A stretch of DNA of 64,000 bases from Collybia mongolica (GCA_013420905.1 JAAXNY010000001.1:4092001-4156000); one strand, 5' to 3'; shown: positions 23,225 through 36,500, numbered from the stretch's first letter. Made by a program: numbers and translations. Notes: generated by a model from the letters alone, not told the origin.

Positions 23225-24816
23225 CTTGACAATGGGCGGAAAGGCGACCCGTCGTGACTTTGGTCTTCTTTTTTAGATTATAGACTAGGATTCGGTAATG
23301 TGAGGTCCGTGAAAGGCGATATTCACGTGGATCAAACCTGCAAGGGCACCGTCCGATACAACTACTCAGCACACAATTGTGAGTGTTATCTGAGGGCTTG
23401 AACCATTTTCATTTATGGTGTTGCGTGATAAGAGCTGTGGGGCTTACGACTGATGAACTGGGGCCTACGAAGGGGGGGGGGTGGGAAGGGTAGGGCGTGG
23501 CTCGCAGCGCAAGCTCCGAGTCCTGTAAAACGGATCAATTTGTTGATTGTCCCTCTTTACCTGGGCGCCTGCTCAATTGCTCGTCTTTTGAAACGGCGTT
23601 ACAATACCCAACAACGAAGCGCGCCCCTCGGGCGTTCGATCCTTGCCCTAAGAGCATATATATTGTAGAACCACGAAACTATTCATTCAGCGAGTTTCCC
23701 GTATGGTCTTTCATCACAGACGCGTTTCAGGGACTTCCTAAGCCTTATAATTCCCTGCAACGGGGGTGCCCTGTGCCCGAAGACCGAAGAACCCAGCGTA
23801 AACAATATGAAGGCGCTCCAGACCATAGCAGTCTGTGTCGTGCTTTTATGTAGATAACAGATAGCTATACCCCATCTGACCGAAAACCCATTTTAGATTT
23901 CACTTGGCCTTTTGTGAAATGTACATTTTTCTAGAGCCCATTTTTCTTGTAATGGTCCTATGAAGTTCCCAACGTTTACATGTGGATCCTGATTCTGATC
24001 TTGTTCCAAACTATGTGAGCACTATGTCGAACTTGAGTGGGGCTCCCAAACTCCGGCCATATGGCTGTGATTTGACAGACGTGTCAGTGCAGGAAACACC
24101 GCGTCTGGTGGGACTATGGGTAAAATTTGGGCCCTCGTGGATGTATTATACCCGCCTAATCTCTCCCCGAGTAGTTATAGCGGCCTAACGCAACTTGTCG
24201 TGTAACGACAGTCGGTGACCCACTTGCCATTAATAGTGCTGATTTGATAGTTTGAGTCATCACTGTATTGTCATATAATCGTCAGCGCTTTACCTATTTA
24301 TGAGGGATTGTCATGTCCATCCTCCGGGCAATGCAAAAAGGCGAATAGCCTGGGTCTGGACTTCGGGTGCTTGTGGTGTTGTTATAACGATCGCGTACCA
24401 TATATTTATCCATTGGGGGCGATAGCAGTTGGTCTGGATTGTCACTGTGTTTTCATGAAAAGTTAAACCAGGAGCTTTTCCAAAGTGGGAAACGTTGAGA
24501 TGGAGCTTTGGGTGCAGCGAACATAGCCTATGTGCTATTAATTTGGACGAGTGAAGTTTTGAAAGAGGAAAGGAAAGGAGAAACCGGATATTTTTTTGAC
24601 AAGTTGCTTACCAATCCGGCGCGTAAAACCGAAAGTGGGTGGACAGCGGACTTGTTTCACCGCCTTTGCGTCCCAGCACAAGCTCTGGTCCATTGTTCAT
24701 TTCCTAGCATTCCTTGTTGATAGTTTCGCTCTTTTTACGATTCACGACCTGCCTTACGGCTTATAATTATGATTTATCCCATTCCTCACCAACGGCTTGA
24801 TTCGTATGACACCGTC
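23225..24816. other. No gene recognised
   Basis: This stretch is the shared upstream region of two divergent genes. A run of ten G residues lies at 23472-23481. Open frames at 23453-23853 and 24508-24720 lack family features and splice partners. Confidence 0.4.
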
Positions 24817-26828
24817 ATGGCCTACAAGCGACCCACCCCGGCACGACAGTGCGTGTTATCCAGGACCAGACAACTCGGCCTCGTGCTTCTAGTCGCACCC
24901 CAATTACTCTTTGGACGTGTTGCGGCACTACCGTTGCCGTCAAATCATCTTGATAGCCGTGCAATGCTGCTTGAAATTCGTGATTCTGCTACCGATGTTG
25001 CGCCCAAAATATGGGCATGTACCAGCTCTCTCTCCTCTCCTCTGCCTCTCTTTAATTGATTTTGCAGGTTCCTATCCTCGTTATCACAGCTGTGCTCGCT
25101 GTGCTGTCTCTCTTGAGTTGTCAGAGGGACACTATTCGTAGACGAATCACACGATGGAGGACTCGTGGGGTAGATACAGCCGCGGCAGGAGCTCCAGGGA
25201 CGAGAGAAATAACAGCGGAACAGCTGGCAGGCACCATTAATGGAACTGTAGCGCCAGCTGCTACGACAGCCAACCGAACTAGACGAAGTCGCAGACCTCG
25301 GAGGACGCCGTCGCAGATCTCAACAACATCTTTGCCTGCCTACAACAAAGAGCCCGGAGAGGAAGAGCTCGTGATCTTCCGGTGAGTCTTACCACACTTC
25401 GATTCTAGTTACCTGCTTCACACTCTTTTTAGTGGCCCACAAGATATGGAGGATGCGGGAATGCCCACTGCAGTCGTGATGCCACCTCTTTCGGAAGATG
25501 GGGAAGACTCGATGCACTCCCGTGACAATCTAGAGTCCGATAGATATGCTCCTATGCCGACGTCGCCAAATAATCAGCCTCTGCTTGAAGAGGATAATTC
25601 AAGTCATGATCAGCATGAACACATACAGTCATCAGCTGATGAAAGACCCAGGCAAAGCACGGAAACTCTCAACAGTTCGGAAGACGCCAGCTCTCTTGTG
25701 CGAACCGATACCAATGCGCCCGAATATACAGATCCTAGAGGAGACGCCCCAGCATACTTTGAAGCAGTAGCTATGAGTGAGGAGGCCCTCCAATCTGGAA
25801 CGACCCCTGCATCTTCACCTCTGCCAGCATCTCCACTGACGTCTCCAAGTGTGGCTCCTCCACGACGCTCTGGTTTCCGAACGTTACTCAGCTCATTGCC
25901 GAACCGCATTTCCATGCATGGAGCATCCGCATCTAACTCTTCTCACATACGCGCAGAATCTAGCTTATCTATGAATTCTTCCAACATCTCACATGGACAT
26001 GAAGCTTCACGAAGCCAAGCGTTTCATCGTGCCACACCTTCTGGCTCGGGTTCTCTCATGAGCCTCTCTCCATTCCGCACCCTCTCCCGCCAGAAATCCC
26101 TCAACAATGTCAACCTCAACTCTCCATCGCTCATATCACTTAATTCTATCTCGGCGCCTCTCACTCATACCGTCGTCAGGACAGAATTTACTTACCCCAA
26201 AGCAGGCCCGACACCCGAACAGCTCAAATTGATATCGTCGCGAGAGTCATTCGCAAGATTCGGCAAGCCTTATGGCGCAGATGCCATCGCATACGCTGCA
26301 TCCGCGTCACGTCAGGATTTAGACGGTCCTCCCCCTGATTTTGATATGTCGAGCTCGGATATCCAACAAATCCCCGGGTCTGCCGGCCCCTCCAGACTTC
26401 GCACAACCAGCAACGCCGCAGATATTCGACGAACAGCAGCTGATGATTCAGGCTCTTCTTCGGAAAGCGAAGCAGAGCCCACTGAATTAAATAACGACAT
26501 AACGCATTCCAGCGAGAACCCACTGCTGACCTCCACAACGCTGCCTCCTAGTCTAGACCCGCAAACGCCATCCCTGGAATCTTCGGGGCATGAGGCCCCT
26601 CCAACGTCATTCAGAGCCCCAAGCTCCTTTGAACGGTCGGAGTCGAGGGCAAGCTCAATGCAATCATACGCGACTGCTGCTGAATCTGTGATGATGTTGC
26701 ATACCACTAGGGATCCGGAGGACGTATCATCGCGACCAACCACACCTAGACAAAGCGGGCAGCACATGCTTGAGCCAACCGATGCTACAATCACACAAAC
26801 ACCAACCGGGACAGGGACGACACACTAA
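24817..26828 (+). CDS. Single-pass membrane protein with a long Ser/Pro-rich cytoplasmic tail
   Basis: Three exons (24817-25014, 25068-25381, 25433-26828). The N-terminus has a hydrophobic signal-like segment (LGLVLLVAPQLLFG), then a short extracellular stretch. A transmembrane helix (VPILVITAVLAVLSLLSC) is followed by an Arg-rich stop-transfer stretch. The remaining 500 residues are Ser/Thr/Pro/Glu-rich and disordered. A better conserved-looking island (THTVVRTEFTYPKAGPTPEQ, then FARFGKPYGADAIAYA) lies near 26160-26290. The topology suggests a type I membrane protein of the plasma membrane or secretory pathway; function is unknown. The first intron only keeps the frame if its donor is GC (GCATGT at 25015). 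An upstream in-frame ATG at 24769 is possible, but the Met at 24817 puts the hydrophobic segment closer to the N-terminus. Confidence 0.7.
25015..25067 (+). other. Probable GC-AG intron in the membrane-protein gene
   Basis: The donor is GCATGT after TGG and the acceptor TTTTGCAG precedes GTT. The intron is 53 nt long with a TTTAATTGAT branch-like site. No GT donor in the preceding 20 bases is in phase with the transmembrane exon. A GT splice two to three bases later runs into a stop. The donor context is weaker than the classic AG|GCAAGT. Confidence 0.5.
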
Positions 26829-27698
26829 CAACTGTACCCTATGATTTACTTCTTGCACGATTTCTGACTCACCGCGCAACCTCCTTACTTTTATCGTTAT
26901 ACTTACAAACATTTTACACCGAACAGTCGGATCTGGAAGCCCTAACACTCTAACGTCTCCCTCTCGCGTTACCTCGTTCATCTTGCATTCACATCATCTC
27001 AAGCTACTCACATCATGCATAAACTCTTGTTACTACACATCTAGAAATTCTTGATTTCTTCCTTTATCGGCGGGCATCTGACACGCGCTACACTTCATTG
27101 GGCCCTGCAGTTACGAATGGAGATATATTTTCCCTGTCTGCTGACCGCTGAATCGATATCTGTAGGCTCGGCCCATAGCCGACTTTTGCCGCATGTTTCG
27201 AGACTCTTCCGAATCCCAGCCGATCTGTTGGACAAGCGTCTGGGTGTGAAGGGACATCTTCATGCATACCGCCTTGTTCCGGGAGAGTCGGACCCCATAT
27301 AGGTCAATGAAACAAGGTACTAATGACAAGGACCGACGGACAATTGTCTCGCATTCATTTGCCCAGCAACTTATAATATGTATGTATTTCTGCCTTTATC
27401 TTCTTCAGTCTCGGCCATGGGTAACTGATCTTCGTGGGTATTTATACCCCGAAGAAGATGCCATAGTAGCATACCAGTAAGCGTCAACACAAACTGCGAA
27501 TGGGTGATAAATCCAGATCATTCTTTACACCGATTGATCAACTCACACATTCGATCATTGATATGGTGCCAACACCGTGATGGTTATCGACTGTTAAATA
27601 AAGCCATCACATATCAAACGTTCATCTATATAATGCCAGCGTGTTTTATCTAGGGAACGCTCTTGGTTATTCCACTCCGCGCCTAAGTGCCTCCGCCT
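26829..27698. other. No gene recognised
   Basis: This is the 3' flank of the membrane-protein gene and the upstream region of the next gene. No TATA box or coding signal is clear. Confidence 0.4.
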
Positions 27699-28966
27699 AT
27701 GAACGCGATGGACATGCCGCCCTCTCCATCAGCGGCACAACTGCGGCGGGCAGAGCGCGCCTGTTTCGATGGTACCCTGTTGGCAGCGCTCGCATATGGT
27801 AAGTACCTATCCCCGCCACCCGGAACGTGAATAAAATGTTTCTTGAAAAGGTGCTCTCCTTATGCTCTACATGCAGCTCATTCAAGTCCTGCTTATGCGG
27901 CCGAAACGAGGACGAACCTTCTGGGCAATTATAGCTTATTCGGCTTTCATGTTTCCATTGGCAACCCTAGATATTGCGGGGATGTTCAAGTTCAGTGAGA
28001 TGTCGTACATTGACAATCGTAACTATTCAGGAGGGCCAGCAGCCTTCCACAAAGACCGCTCTTCCGAGGCAGTCAATGTAATGGGCCTAGTCAGGTGGGT
28101 TACCAACATTTCCACTCTTAAAGGTCACATCATTCAATCTGATTAGCGGCACCATTCTCCCCTGGGCTGGGGATTTATTGATGGTACTATCCATTTTCAT
28201 AACGGGAACTATCTACCCTGCTGATATCATCTTTTAGCTCTATCGTTTACTGGTCGTTTGGAATTGCAAATGCTGGGTATCTTTTGTTCCGATATTGGTT
28301 CACCTTGCAAAATCAGGTAGACCTTTTTTTCATGATATCCCCTTTCAGCTTGGTATCAAACATCCTCGATTCTAGCGATATCGATTCCGTTGCTCATCGC
28401 CTACATAAGACCACTTGATCCTAAGTGGAAGGCAGTGACTGATGACTACGCCGCTGCCTATTATTCCCTCACTGTCGCTTTTAACATATTCGTTGCTTTC
28501 ATGATCTGTGCACGGTTCTACATGATGCGCCGGAAACTCGAGACAGTAATGGGAGGACTTCACGCTGCATTTTACACTTCTACAGTAACAATGTTTGTCG
28601 AGTCTGGTGGTTTCTTTACTGTGTGGGCAACGGCCTACTTGGCCTTGCGGAGCCGTGGAACCGTCGTTGGAGAAGTATTCCTCTTGCCCTATACCCACAT
28701 TCTGGTTCGTACTTGGTTATTAATATTCCTCTTGCCCCTGACGCCATTTTGATAAGAGTATAACTCGAATACTTATCGTCCTTCGGATGGCTGAGAATCG
28801 GGCCTGGTCGAAGGACCTCGTAGCAGCCACAGATCGTGGAGTGCTTGACTGGCAAGTCGCTTCAACCCATAGCGTCCCTCTGCACGATATCCCTTCTTCC
28901 TCCATGGCCTCATTCAACAACAAGAACCTCCCTCGAAAATTTCAAGACGATGCGGCAATGATGTAA
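27699..28966 (+). CDS. Uncharacterised multi-pass (about 7-TM) membrane protein
   Basis: Six exons join in frame. The protein has successive hydrophobic helices: ALLMLYMQLIQVLL; FWAIIAYSAFMFPLATLDIA; then GTILPWAGDLLMLYRLLVVW; WVSFVPILVHLA; SSILAISIPLLIAYI; AAYYSLTVAFNIFVAFMIC; and a late pair around STVTMFVESGGFFTVWATAYLAL. It ends in a soluble tail starting ITRILIVLRMAENRAW. The WAGDLLMLYR and late ITR-RMAENRAW segments resemble a large family of predicted Agaricomycete 7-TM proteins of unknown function. It is not an STE3 pheromone receptor by any motif I can see. The start at 27699 is the first ATG in frame, and the N-terminus is predicted outside the membrane. Confidence 0.75.
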
Positions 28967-29267
28967 TACCATGCATATACCACCTGTACTATAGTATCTG
29001 ATTTATCATAAATTATTGGACCCTAGTTACCTTTAATAGTGCTCTATCATAGTAGTGCTTAGACGTTATATTGGATTATCTACCAACCAACCATCGCCAA
29101 AATTATGTACCTTAATATAACTGCCAATACAAATTATACATACATAGTATCTGGGGAAAGCTTATTTGGCTCACATTGTGTGAGTTTGATTTCAGGGACG
29201 TGTGTGACCTATTTTTAAGTTTTTGTTTTGATCACCATCGATATCTGATACTTATCGATTTCTCTGA
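28967..29267. other. AT-rich intergenic spacer
   Basis: The 301 bp between the 7-TM gene and the DUF1308 gene are AT-rich and contain several TATACAT-like stretches. No coding signal was seen. Confidence 0.45.
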
Positions 29268-31320
29268 ATGGCAAAAGATCTCGACGATATCGAACCTCAC
29301 TCTGGACTCCAACAACTACGAACTCAACTGCAGAGCATCTATGATGCGATCGCAAACTTTCAACCCTTAACCGCCAAACCGCCTATCCTTGATTCTTCGC
29401 TTGACGTCGGAGGAGACCCATCAGAGGACGGGCAATGGCTGCAGCAAGAACATATTCCTGGATTGAAGAAACTTCGGGACTCAGTAAAAATTGATTTAGA
29501 TGTATTAGAAAAGGTTTGTTCGGTCTTCGCTAGCCCCAGAACCTACCAAACTCACATCGGGACTCTGGCAGTAGTTTCTCAACGATCCCAACTCGGCCCA
29601 CCTCCCTCCACTCTCGACAAATGCGCCTTATCTCATTGCAGTGTGGAATGAAGTCTTATGTGGTCCCTCCCCCATAGATTCTGTGTTCAAGTCGATGCCC
29701 TTGTCACCTATTGATCCCTTGGCGGAGTCACGACAGCGTGGCGGCCAACGACCACCAGCCGCCAAGGTTGATGTTGTTGCTGATCACGGAAAACGCTGGA
29801 TTAGGGTCAATACGTGAGAAAGATTGCAATCCACCGAACCGTTAAATTAATCATACGTTCTCTGGGCATTCAGTATTAAAAACGCGCGCATGCTTGCCGA
29901 GTTTCGTGAAATTGACTCCTACTTGACAGATTCTGACGATGGGTTATATGAGGAATTGGAGGATGCTCGGCCAACTCTCGCTCAGACTGAATTTGACAAT
30001 TCGGTCCTTCGAATGGGGAGATCTCTCCTCGCAGCCGCCAGATCTAACCCCATCGAAGGCACTACAGAAATACCCCGAATCACTCTGCGTCTTACCCGTC
30101 TGAACCCATCACCGTTTAGAGAGAGTGGAGAGAAAAATGACCCTCGAATAGCGCAGACGGTGCGGTGTCTAGAAGATATGGGTATTGATGTCGAATTGGG
30201 TGAAAGGAAGGAAGAAGAGTTACCAGTCAAAGAAAATCCGAAACCTCAGTCACTGACTCCGCCGACCCCTCTTGAACCCACACTTCACATCAATCTGGAC
30301 CTCTCGGTTCTGATTGCACTGATATCAGACCTTACGCATTCACCATTACCAAAGACAATTGAAGAAGCAAGTATAAGATTTATCCCACCGCAAGAATATC
30401 GTGAATGGAAGAAGAAAAAGAATGGATTATTGGCAAAGAGGAAGCCCAGATCACGAGGTATTACCTCGGTCGCCGAAGAGGCGATCGAAGGGGAAGGCAC
30501 TGACGGGAACGATATACCGAAGGATATGGTAAAACATTCACGGGCATTGACCAACCAATTATTGCAAGAGATGGGCAAAGGTCTACTCCAAGAAATTCAT
30601 GACAGGATCTCAACGATCTCTTCAGAATCTTCTACTGCTAACGTCGAGTTTTGGACAACACCTGAGGCGAGAGAGCGGTGTCTTCGAATTATTTCTAAGA
30701 TCGGAGGACCAAGCGAGAAACGTCGGGCACACGCTATGTTTTCCGCTATATCAAAAATATCCGACCAGGCGTTATCCCCATCGCAAGCGGAAGACGCTTA
30801 TTGGCAAGATTCACGTTATCCTCCCAAGTTCATCGCCCTATTTCCGATCAATATTTACCCACTGTCACCAGCCCCCGATGCCTCATTGATTTCTGAAGCA
30901 CGTAGTCCCCCTCTACCACCCTTTTTCAGGTCTCTGAGGAAAACATGTCAGGACATACTGGCTCAGGAAACAATCCCTCATCCTCGCTCTTTTCCTGAGG
31001 ACATCATTCACAGCGAATCTCATGAACATAAGGGCGAAATTCAGCGTGCCATTGTTACCAAGGCGAACCCCCGATTAACAGCACATACGGTGCAGAGCTT
31101 ATTATGGGGTGCAGAGCTTGGGTGGACAACGCTGACTGCAAACAAGACGAGTGTCAAAGCCATGCTAAGGGAAATCAAGATTGCAAGGGTGTCCGGGAGG
31201 CTTGAAGAAGAAACACACCATGCAGATGGAGTCGTGGAAGATAGCAAGGCGGCTATATGGATCGTGGATCCTAGGAGTTTAGCAGAGGGCGTGTCGAGTC
31301 ATACAACCTCGGTCACTTAG
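29268..31320 (+). CDS. DUF1308 family protein (C7orf25/UPF0415 type)
   Basis: Three exons (29268-29513, 29575-29813, 29874-31320) give 643 residues. An N-terminal helical region (LQQLRTQLQSIYDAI, and LKKLRDSVKIDLDVLEK at the end of exon 1) is followed by FLNDPNSAHLPPL. The conserved core is KVDVVADHGKRWIRVNTIKN, then RMLAEFREIDSYL. Further back LHINLDLSVLIALISDLTH resembles the PIN-like segment described for this family, and LRMGRSLLAAAR lies nearby. The C-terminus carries TANKTSVKAMLREIKIAR. The human relative C7orf25 has no settled biochemical role; a nuclease-like PIN fold is proposed for the family, so enzymatic activity here is speculative. No signal peptide or membrane segment was seen. 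Confidence 0.82.
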
Positions 31321-32809
31321 ATATTTTTGGGAGAGAGAAATTCCTAACTGTGGTACGGAGTTTCCATCGCTGAATTGTTAACATTGAAATCCTCGGCAAT
31401 TAATGGCTTGTGGTTGGATGGATTTCTGATCGCATGTGTAAGAAGGCGTTGAAAGGAGATTGATAAGTGAATAAGCAGAGTTTGTGTTCAATTGACTTCT
31501 GAAGAATTTCCTGTCTTTACCCTTTCTAGGTCATCTTTTTGTTAAGGACGACCAAGATTAGATACAGCCGAACGGCCTGCCTTGCGCTGTCATCCCGGTT
31601 TCATTCAGGTTGCGTAAATTGAGAGTCAAGGAGATTGGTTATCTTGTTGAGAGGGAGACAGTTACCTATTGGTAATATCGAATATGTGTAGAAAATTCAG
31701 CAAGACGATAATGTTCGACGCGAAGACGGCGCAAACGTGGACACCTACGATAACGTCAATGTCATTTCCCTCGCCTTTGATAAACGGGCATGTGCCGTAG
31801 CTTTTTATCCTTTTTTGATCCCCATTGATTTCCACTTTGGGGGCTCGGATCGGTCACTAAACTTCTGTGTTAAAATCATGAAACTTGCCTGTTGTTGGGG
31901 CATAACTATCAAGTACTCGATGTCCTTCGGTTTAAGATTCAGGTGATTACCACGTATAGAGTGGCAAAACGGCAGACACCAAACCGACGGAGATACCTTT
32001 GGTCACGAGGCAGGCAGATTACTTTAGGATGTACGGAAGTCAGACCACAAGAAATAGACAGAAACTGCGGGTATACCTCTACTCCGAGTATGCATAGAAC
32101 CTTTGAGTATTACGCTGCTTATAGATGAGAATTTATCCCCAACATCGATAACTAGAGCCCCCCCCCCCCTGATGTTTAACATACCTCCAAACCTTTATCA
32201 GGCGTGAAAACCTGCAAGGTGATCAACATATCTATGCTGCTAAAATTGGTATGGTTGTTGAGTATCACGCCGTTTGTTTTGGCGGTGTCCCCCGATACAG
32301 GGGGGTCGTATATCATGTACCACAAGAACTTGGAAGCCGATATCCGAGGCATGTAGGTGAGAAAAAGGAGATTGACTTGATATCATCCCAAGTTTGCCTT
32401 GATTCGTCCTTATGGAGTCGCCAAAGATAGCTGCCTATTAATCCCAGCGAGAAAAATTGACGTCAATACTCTGCGGCGAGTTGTTTGGGAGAAGAGTCGC
32501 AAAAGAGCCAGGAGATCAGTAATAAATATAGATACTTTCAGAGAATCCTTTGTCTCCTCGATTGTTACCTGGAGCAGGAGTCGCAGTAGTGTCAATAGGT
32601 ATTTGATATATGTTGTTATCTTCAGTCTGATCCCTGACGCCGTCTTGATCTCCCTATGATTTTGAATCTTTGGGTATTCACGTTAAGGTGTTCTAGAATA
32701 CCGGGCGGTTGGAGTCAAAACTACTTTATGCCTCGCGAAGGAATCTTTTTGAGAGCGATGTTCATATAGTGGTTCCCAGGTGGTAATGTCGTCGTAGATC
32801 TAAGGGATA
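31321..32809. other. No gene recognised; contains a poly-C run
   Basis: Short frames on both strands lack family features. A run of 12 C residues occupies about 32158-32169. This is one of the emptier stretches of the window. Confidence 0.4.
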
Positions 32810-33423
32810 TCGGCGGTGGCTCCTATAGGTACGAAGCATAATGGTAGGAGTATCTGAGACGTAGTTTCGATAACTTGAGGTCTAGCTTGGGTAATGATCA
32901 ATTTGCTTCTTCCTCGCGTCAAAATAGAACGAAGGTACAATCGTGGTACGACTAATCGTTCCACATGGTGAGCTGCAGGTCACTGTATGTATATTTTTTA
33001 TACTCTTGTATCCATAAATACTCACAAGTGCGTGCGCAGATGTGTCCACACGAGTCCGGCCTACCTTACTAGTGTTCAAGGAGCATATCGAACAGCAACC
33101 CCAGTGGTATGTTGTAGGAGCATTTGCCATTCGGACACCACCTGTTGGGTTATGCCAAGCTGAGCTTCGAACCTCTTATAGGGATGATGTGGCTCTGTTG
33201 ACTTGGGGTTGTGAGAAAGTTCCAAACTAAATTTCTTCGGCGTGCCAGGGGATGACTTAATCGCGGAGACTAAAATAGGTCCTGGTTTGGTGATCATGTG
33301 TCGGAATTCGGGTTCGGAATAAGTGCTGTTTCGAGTCGGCCTCTTCGCTTGACTGTCATCGTTTACATAGGGCACCATCTTCATATTCTCAACTCTCTTA
33401 ATGACATAGCTTGCCAACTCCAT
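32810..33423 (-). CDS. Possible small uncharacterised gene divergent from VPS15
   Basis: A three-exon model is open on the minus strand. Exon 1 from 33423 starts MELASYVIKRVENMKMVPY and continues without a stop to ITQQ. An intron of about 65 nt with acceptor TAAG leads to VGRTRVDTSAHALV. A second intron with acceptor CCTGCAG leads to HHVERLVVPRLYLRSILTRG, then KLIITQARP, ending GATADIP at 32810. The product would be about 165 residues, basic, with no membrane helix or signal. I do not recognise it. The consistent frame across two canonical introns, and the position 99 bp from the VPS15 start, argue for a real gene. Exon 1 has no independent support, so chance cannot be excluded. Confidence 0.38.
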
Positions 33424-33522
33424 AACGGGCCAGTATAGTCATACAATAACGCTCTCGTAAACTCCCAGAAGCGGATTCGCCCAGACGCGCCCTCGAAACC
33501 TGGTACATACTTCGCGACGGAG

Positions 33523-36500
33523 ATGGGCAATGCGCACTCAGGATCGACTTTGACGCGCACTACTGGAGCACTTGATTCTTTTGTCGCGGAACTTGGAGGA
33601 GATGTTATCTATGAGAAGAGGTAGACAATTGGTCTTTCATCTTACTTGGTTGCACTCACCACACTTGCTACAGTCTTGGATCCGCACGCTTTCTCAAAAC
33701 AGTGAAATGCCGTCATCACAATGGGTCTATGGTCATCAAGGTTTTCATCAAACCTGATCCTGGACTATCTCTGCGTAATTACCATCGGAGGCTCAAGGGT
33801 GAGTGGCTTTGAAGTCTAATATGTATGCTTCTCACTGCAGTCGTGCATTTCAAGTTGACAGGGAGGCATTGGCTGATATCGCTAATATATACAATTATCA
33901 GGCGTTTGTCGAGACTGATAAAGCTGGGTATATCATCCGACAATGGATAGCCAGTAACCTGTATGACCGCATCAGGTGCGTTGCTGCTTCTGGCCTAGTT
34001 CCATCCGTTAATACTGTTCCCAGTACTCGGCCTTTCCTCAGCATGATCGAGAAGAGATGGATAGCGTTCCAGCTTCTCAATGCTCTCAGGGATGCACGCA
34101 ACCGTAAGGTGTCCCATGGCGATATCAAATCGGAAAATATCTTGGTTACTTCGTGGAACTGGGTTTATTTGTCTGACTTTGCATCCTATAAACCGACATA
34201 TCTCCCCCTAGATGACCCCTCTGATTTCTCGTTCTTCTTCGATACTTCTGGACGACGCACCTGCTACATCGCGCCTGAACGATTCTACACCGCGGCAACT
34301 AATCCTGAAATCAGTGCTAAGAAATCCAAGATGGCAATGGAAGAGACCGAAGGCAAACGAGATGGAAAGGTGACGGAGGCGATGGATTGTTTTAGTGTGG
34401 GATGCGTTATTGCTGAGCTCTTTCTCGAGGGCGCTCCATTGTTCACCCTCAGTCAGCTGTTCAAGTACCGTGAGGGGGAGTTTAATGTCGATACCCACCT
34501 TTCTGCTATTGAGGATGACGGCGTACGAGTGAGTGGTGTTATTCCTGATGGCATTATATCACCTTATCTTGGGTAGTAGAGCCTCATAAAGCAAATGATT
34601 GACATCGATCCTTTGGTGCGACCATCATTCGATACGCTATTGCATACTTCAAGGGGCTCTGTTTTCCCTGAATCATTCTATTCTTTCCTCCATAATTATG
34701 TCTCTTCTATCAATGACCTTCCTCACAACACGCCTATGCAGGCAGCTTCACCTCCTACAGCGACGTCTATCACTACCCAGACAAGTATTGCGTCATCGGC
34801 TTCAGGCTCCACTCTTAGGCCTAGCTCGTCTTTGGGTCACACTTCGGGTGCTACCCCGACCGCTAATCCTGCGGCAGAAACTCTCCCTAACGGTTCAGAT
34901 CATAGACTTGGGAAACTGTGGGCAGATTATGAGAGTATAGAACCATACTTCATATCTGATACGGTCGAAGAACCCGTTATGGCGGTGAAGCTCGAGTATA
35001 CAACCACTGTCGCATCGAAACCATTTCAAGTGAGCTTCCTCGATCTTGGGATACGATAGTTATTCATTTTTGCAGGATATTCTGCCCGTCGAACTATGCA
35101 TTCCCAATCGGGACTCCAAACTGCAAGCTACTGCACTTGGAAGATCTCGCGCTGCTGAAGGTACACGTTTTTTATCTTATTCGATTCTTTGAGTCGCTAA
35201 TCGAGTGTTGCAGATGGTTCTGCCCTCATCATTTTAGCCCTTGTTACGGCCAATATTCGCAACTGTGCCCTACCGAGTTCTAAAGTACGGGCTTTGGATG
35301 TGTTTTTGGCTCTTTCAGGACATCTCACAGACGAAGCCAAACTGGATCGTATGATACCCTACATTGTTGACCTCCTTCATGATGATGCTGCAACTGTGCG
35401 ATCTGCTGCGCTACGGACCCTGATGCAAGTGGTAAGCCGTCTCCTTTCCGTCTTGGAGTCAGAACTAAGTACTTCTTTAGCTTATGCTTGTGACCGTCAT
35501 CACTCCTTCGAATGCTGCTATTTTTCCTGAATATATCATCCCGAACATCAAGCATGTGGTACAAGACCCCGAAGTCTCTGTCAGATGTACATATGCACAA
35601 TGCATTGTGCAGCTTGCTGATACAGCTGTCAGGTATCTTGAAATGGGACAGGCACTGAAGGCACACGGTACATTCAAATTATCAAGTGATGCCCATGAGT
35701 ATGACCAAGGTCATTTTGAGGTTAATATATCTTTGGATTTTCCTGTACAACGTACTGATATTAACTCTCGCAAGGTGTCTTACGACGTCAGTATGCAGGA
35801 CCTACAAAATAGTATCCAGGAGCATCTCTCAGCGCTGTTAATGGATCCATCAAGCATTGTCAAGCGAGCTGTTTTACATGACATATCTTCGCTCTGTATC
35901 TTTCTTGGTAGGCAAAAAACCAATGACGTTCTGCTGAGCCACATGATCACGTATTTGAACGATCGTGATTGGCTTTTACGCCATGCGTTCTTTGAGAGTA
36001 TAGTCGATGTTGCTGCATGTGCGGGAGGAAGAAGTTTAGAAGAGTACATTCTGCCATTAATGATACAGGCACTCTCAGGTACGAGGCGGTGTTGTGCTTC
36101 GAATTTTGCCAAAAGTGACCTCTGCACCAGATGTCGAAGAAACAGTTGTTGCTAAAGTCCTCGCAGCTTTAACTAGCCTGTGTGAACTTGGTTTGTTCCA
36201 AAAGATGCGGATATGGGAATTGATGAGTGCAACGTTGGGCTTCTTGTACCATCCAAACATGTGGATACGACAGGGTACGAATATCGATATCCAAATTATC
36301 TGGAGCTTCGTGTTAATATCAGTTGTATTTGCAGGTGCGGCCGCATTCATAGCATCTTCAGCTCAACATCTCCCACCAAGCGATGTCTGGTGCATCTTGT
36401 ATCCTTCCCTCCGCCATTTCCTCAAATCAGATGTTGCAATAATTGATGAACGAAGTTTACTTGTTGCAATGAAACCTCCAGTAGGCATTCCCAATACGCG

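Noticed and set aside
23605..23645. A GTTCGATCC box resembling a Pol III B box
   Set aside because: The stem has two mismatches and no D-arm or acceptor stem could be found upstream.
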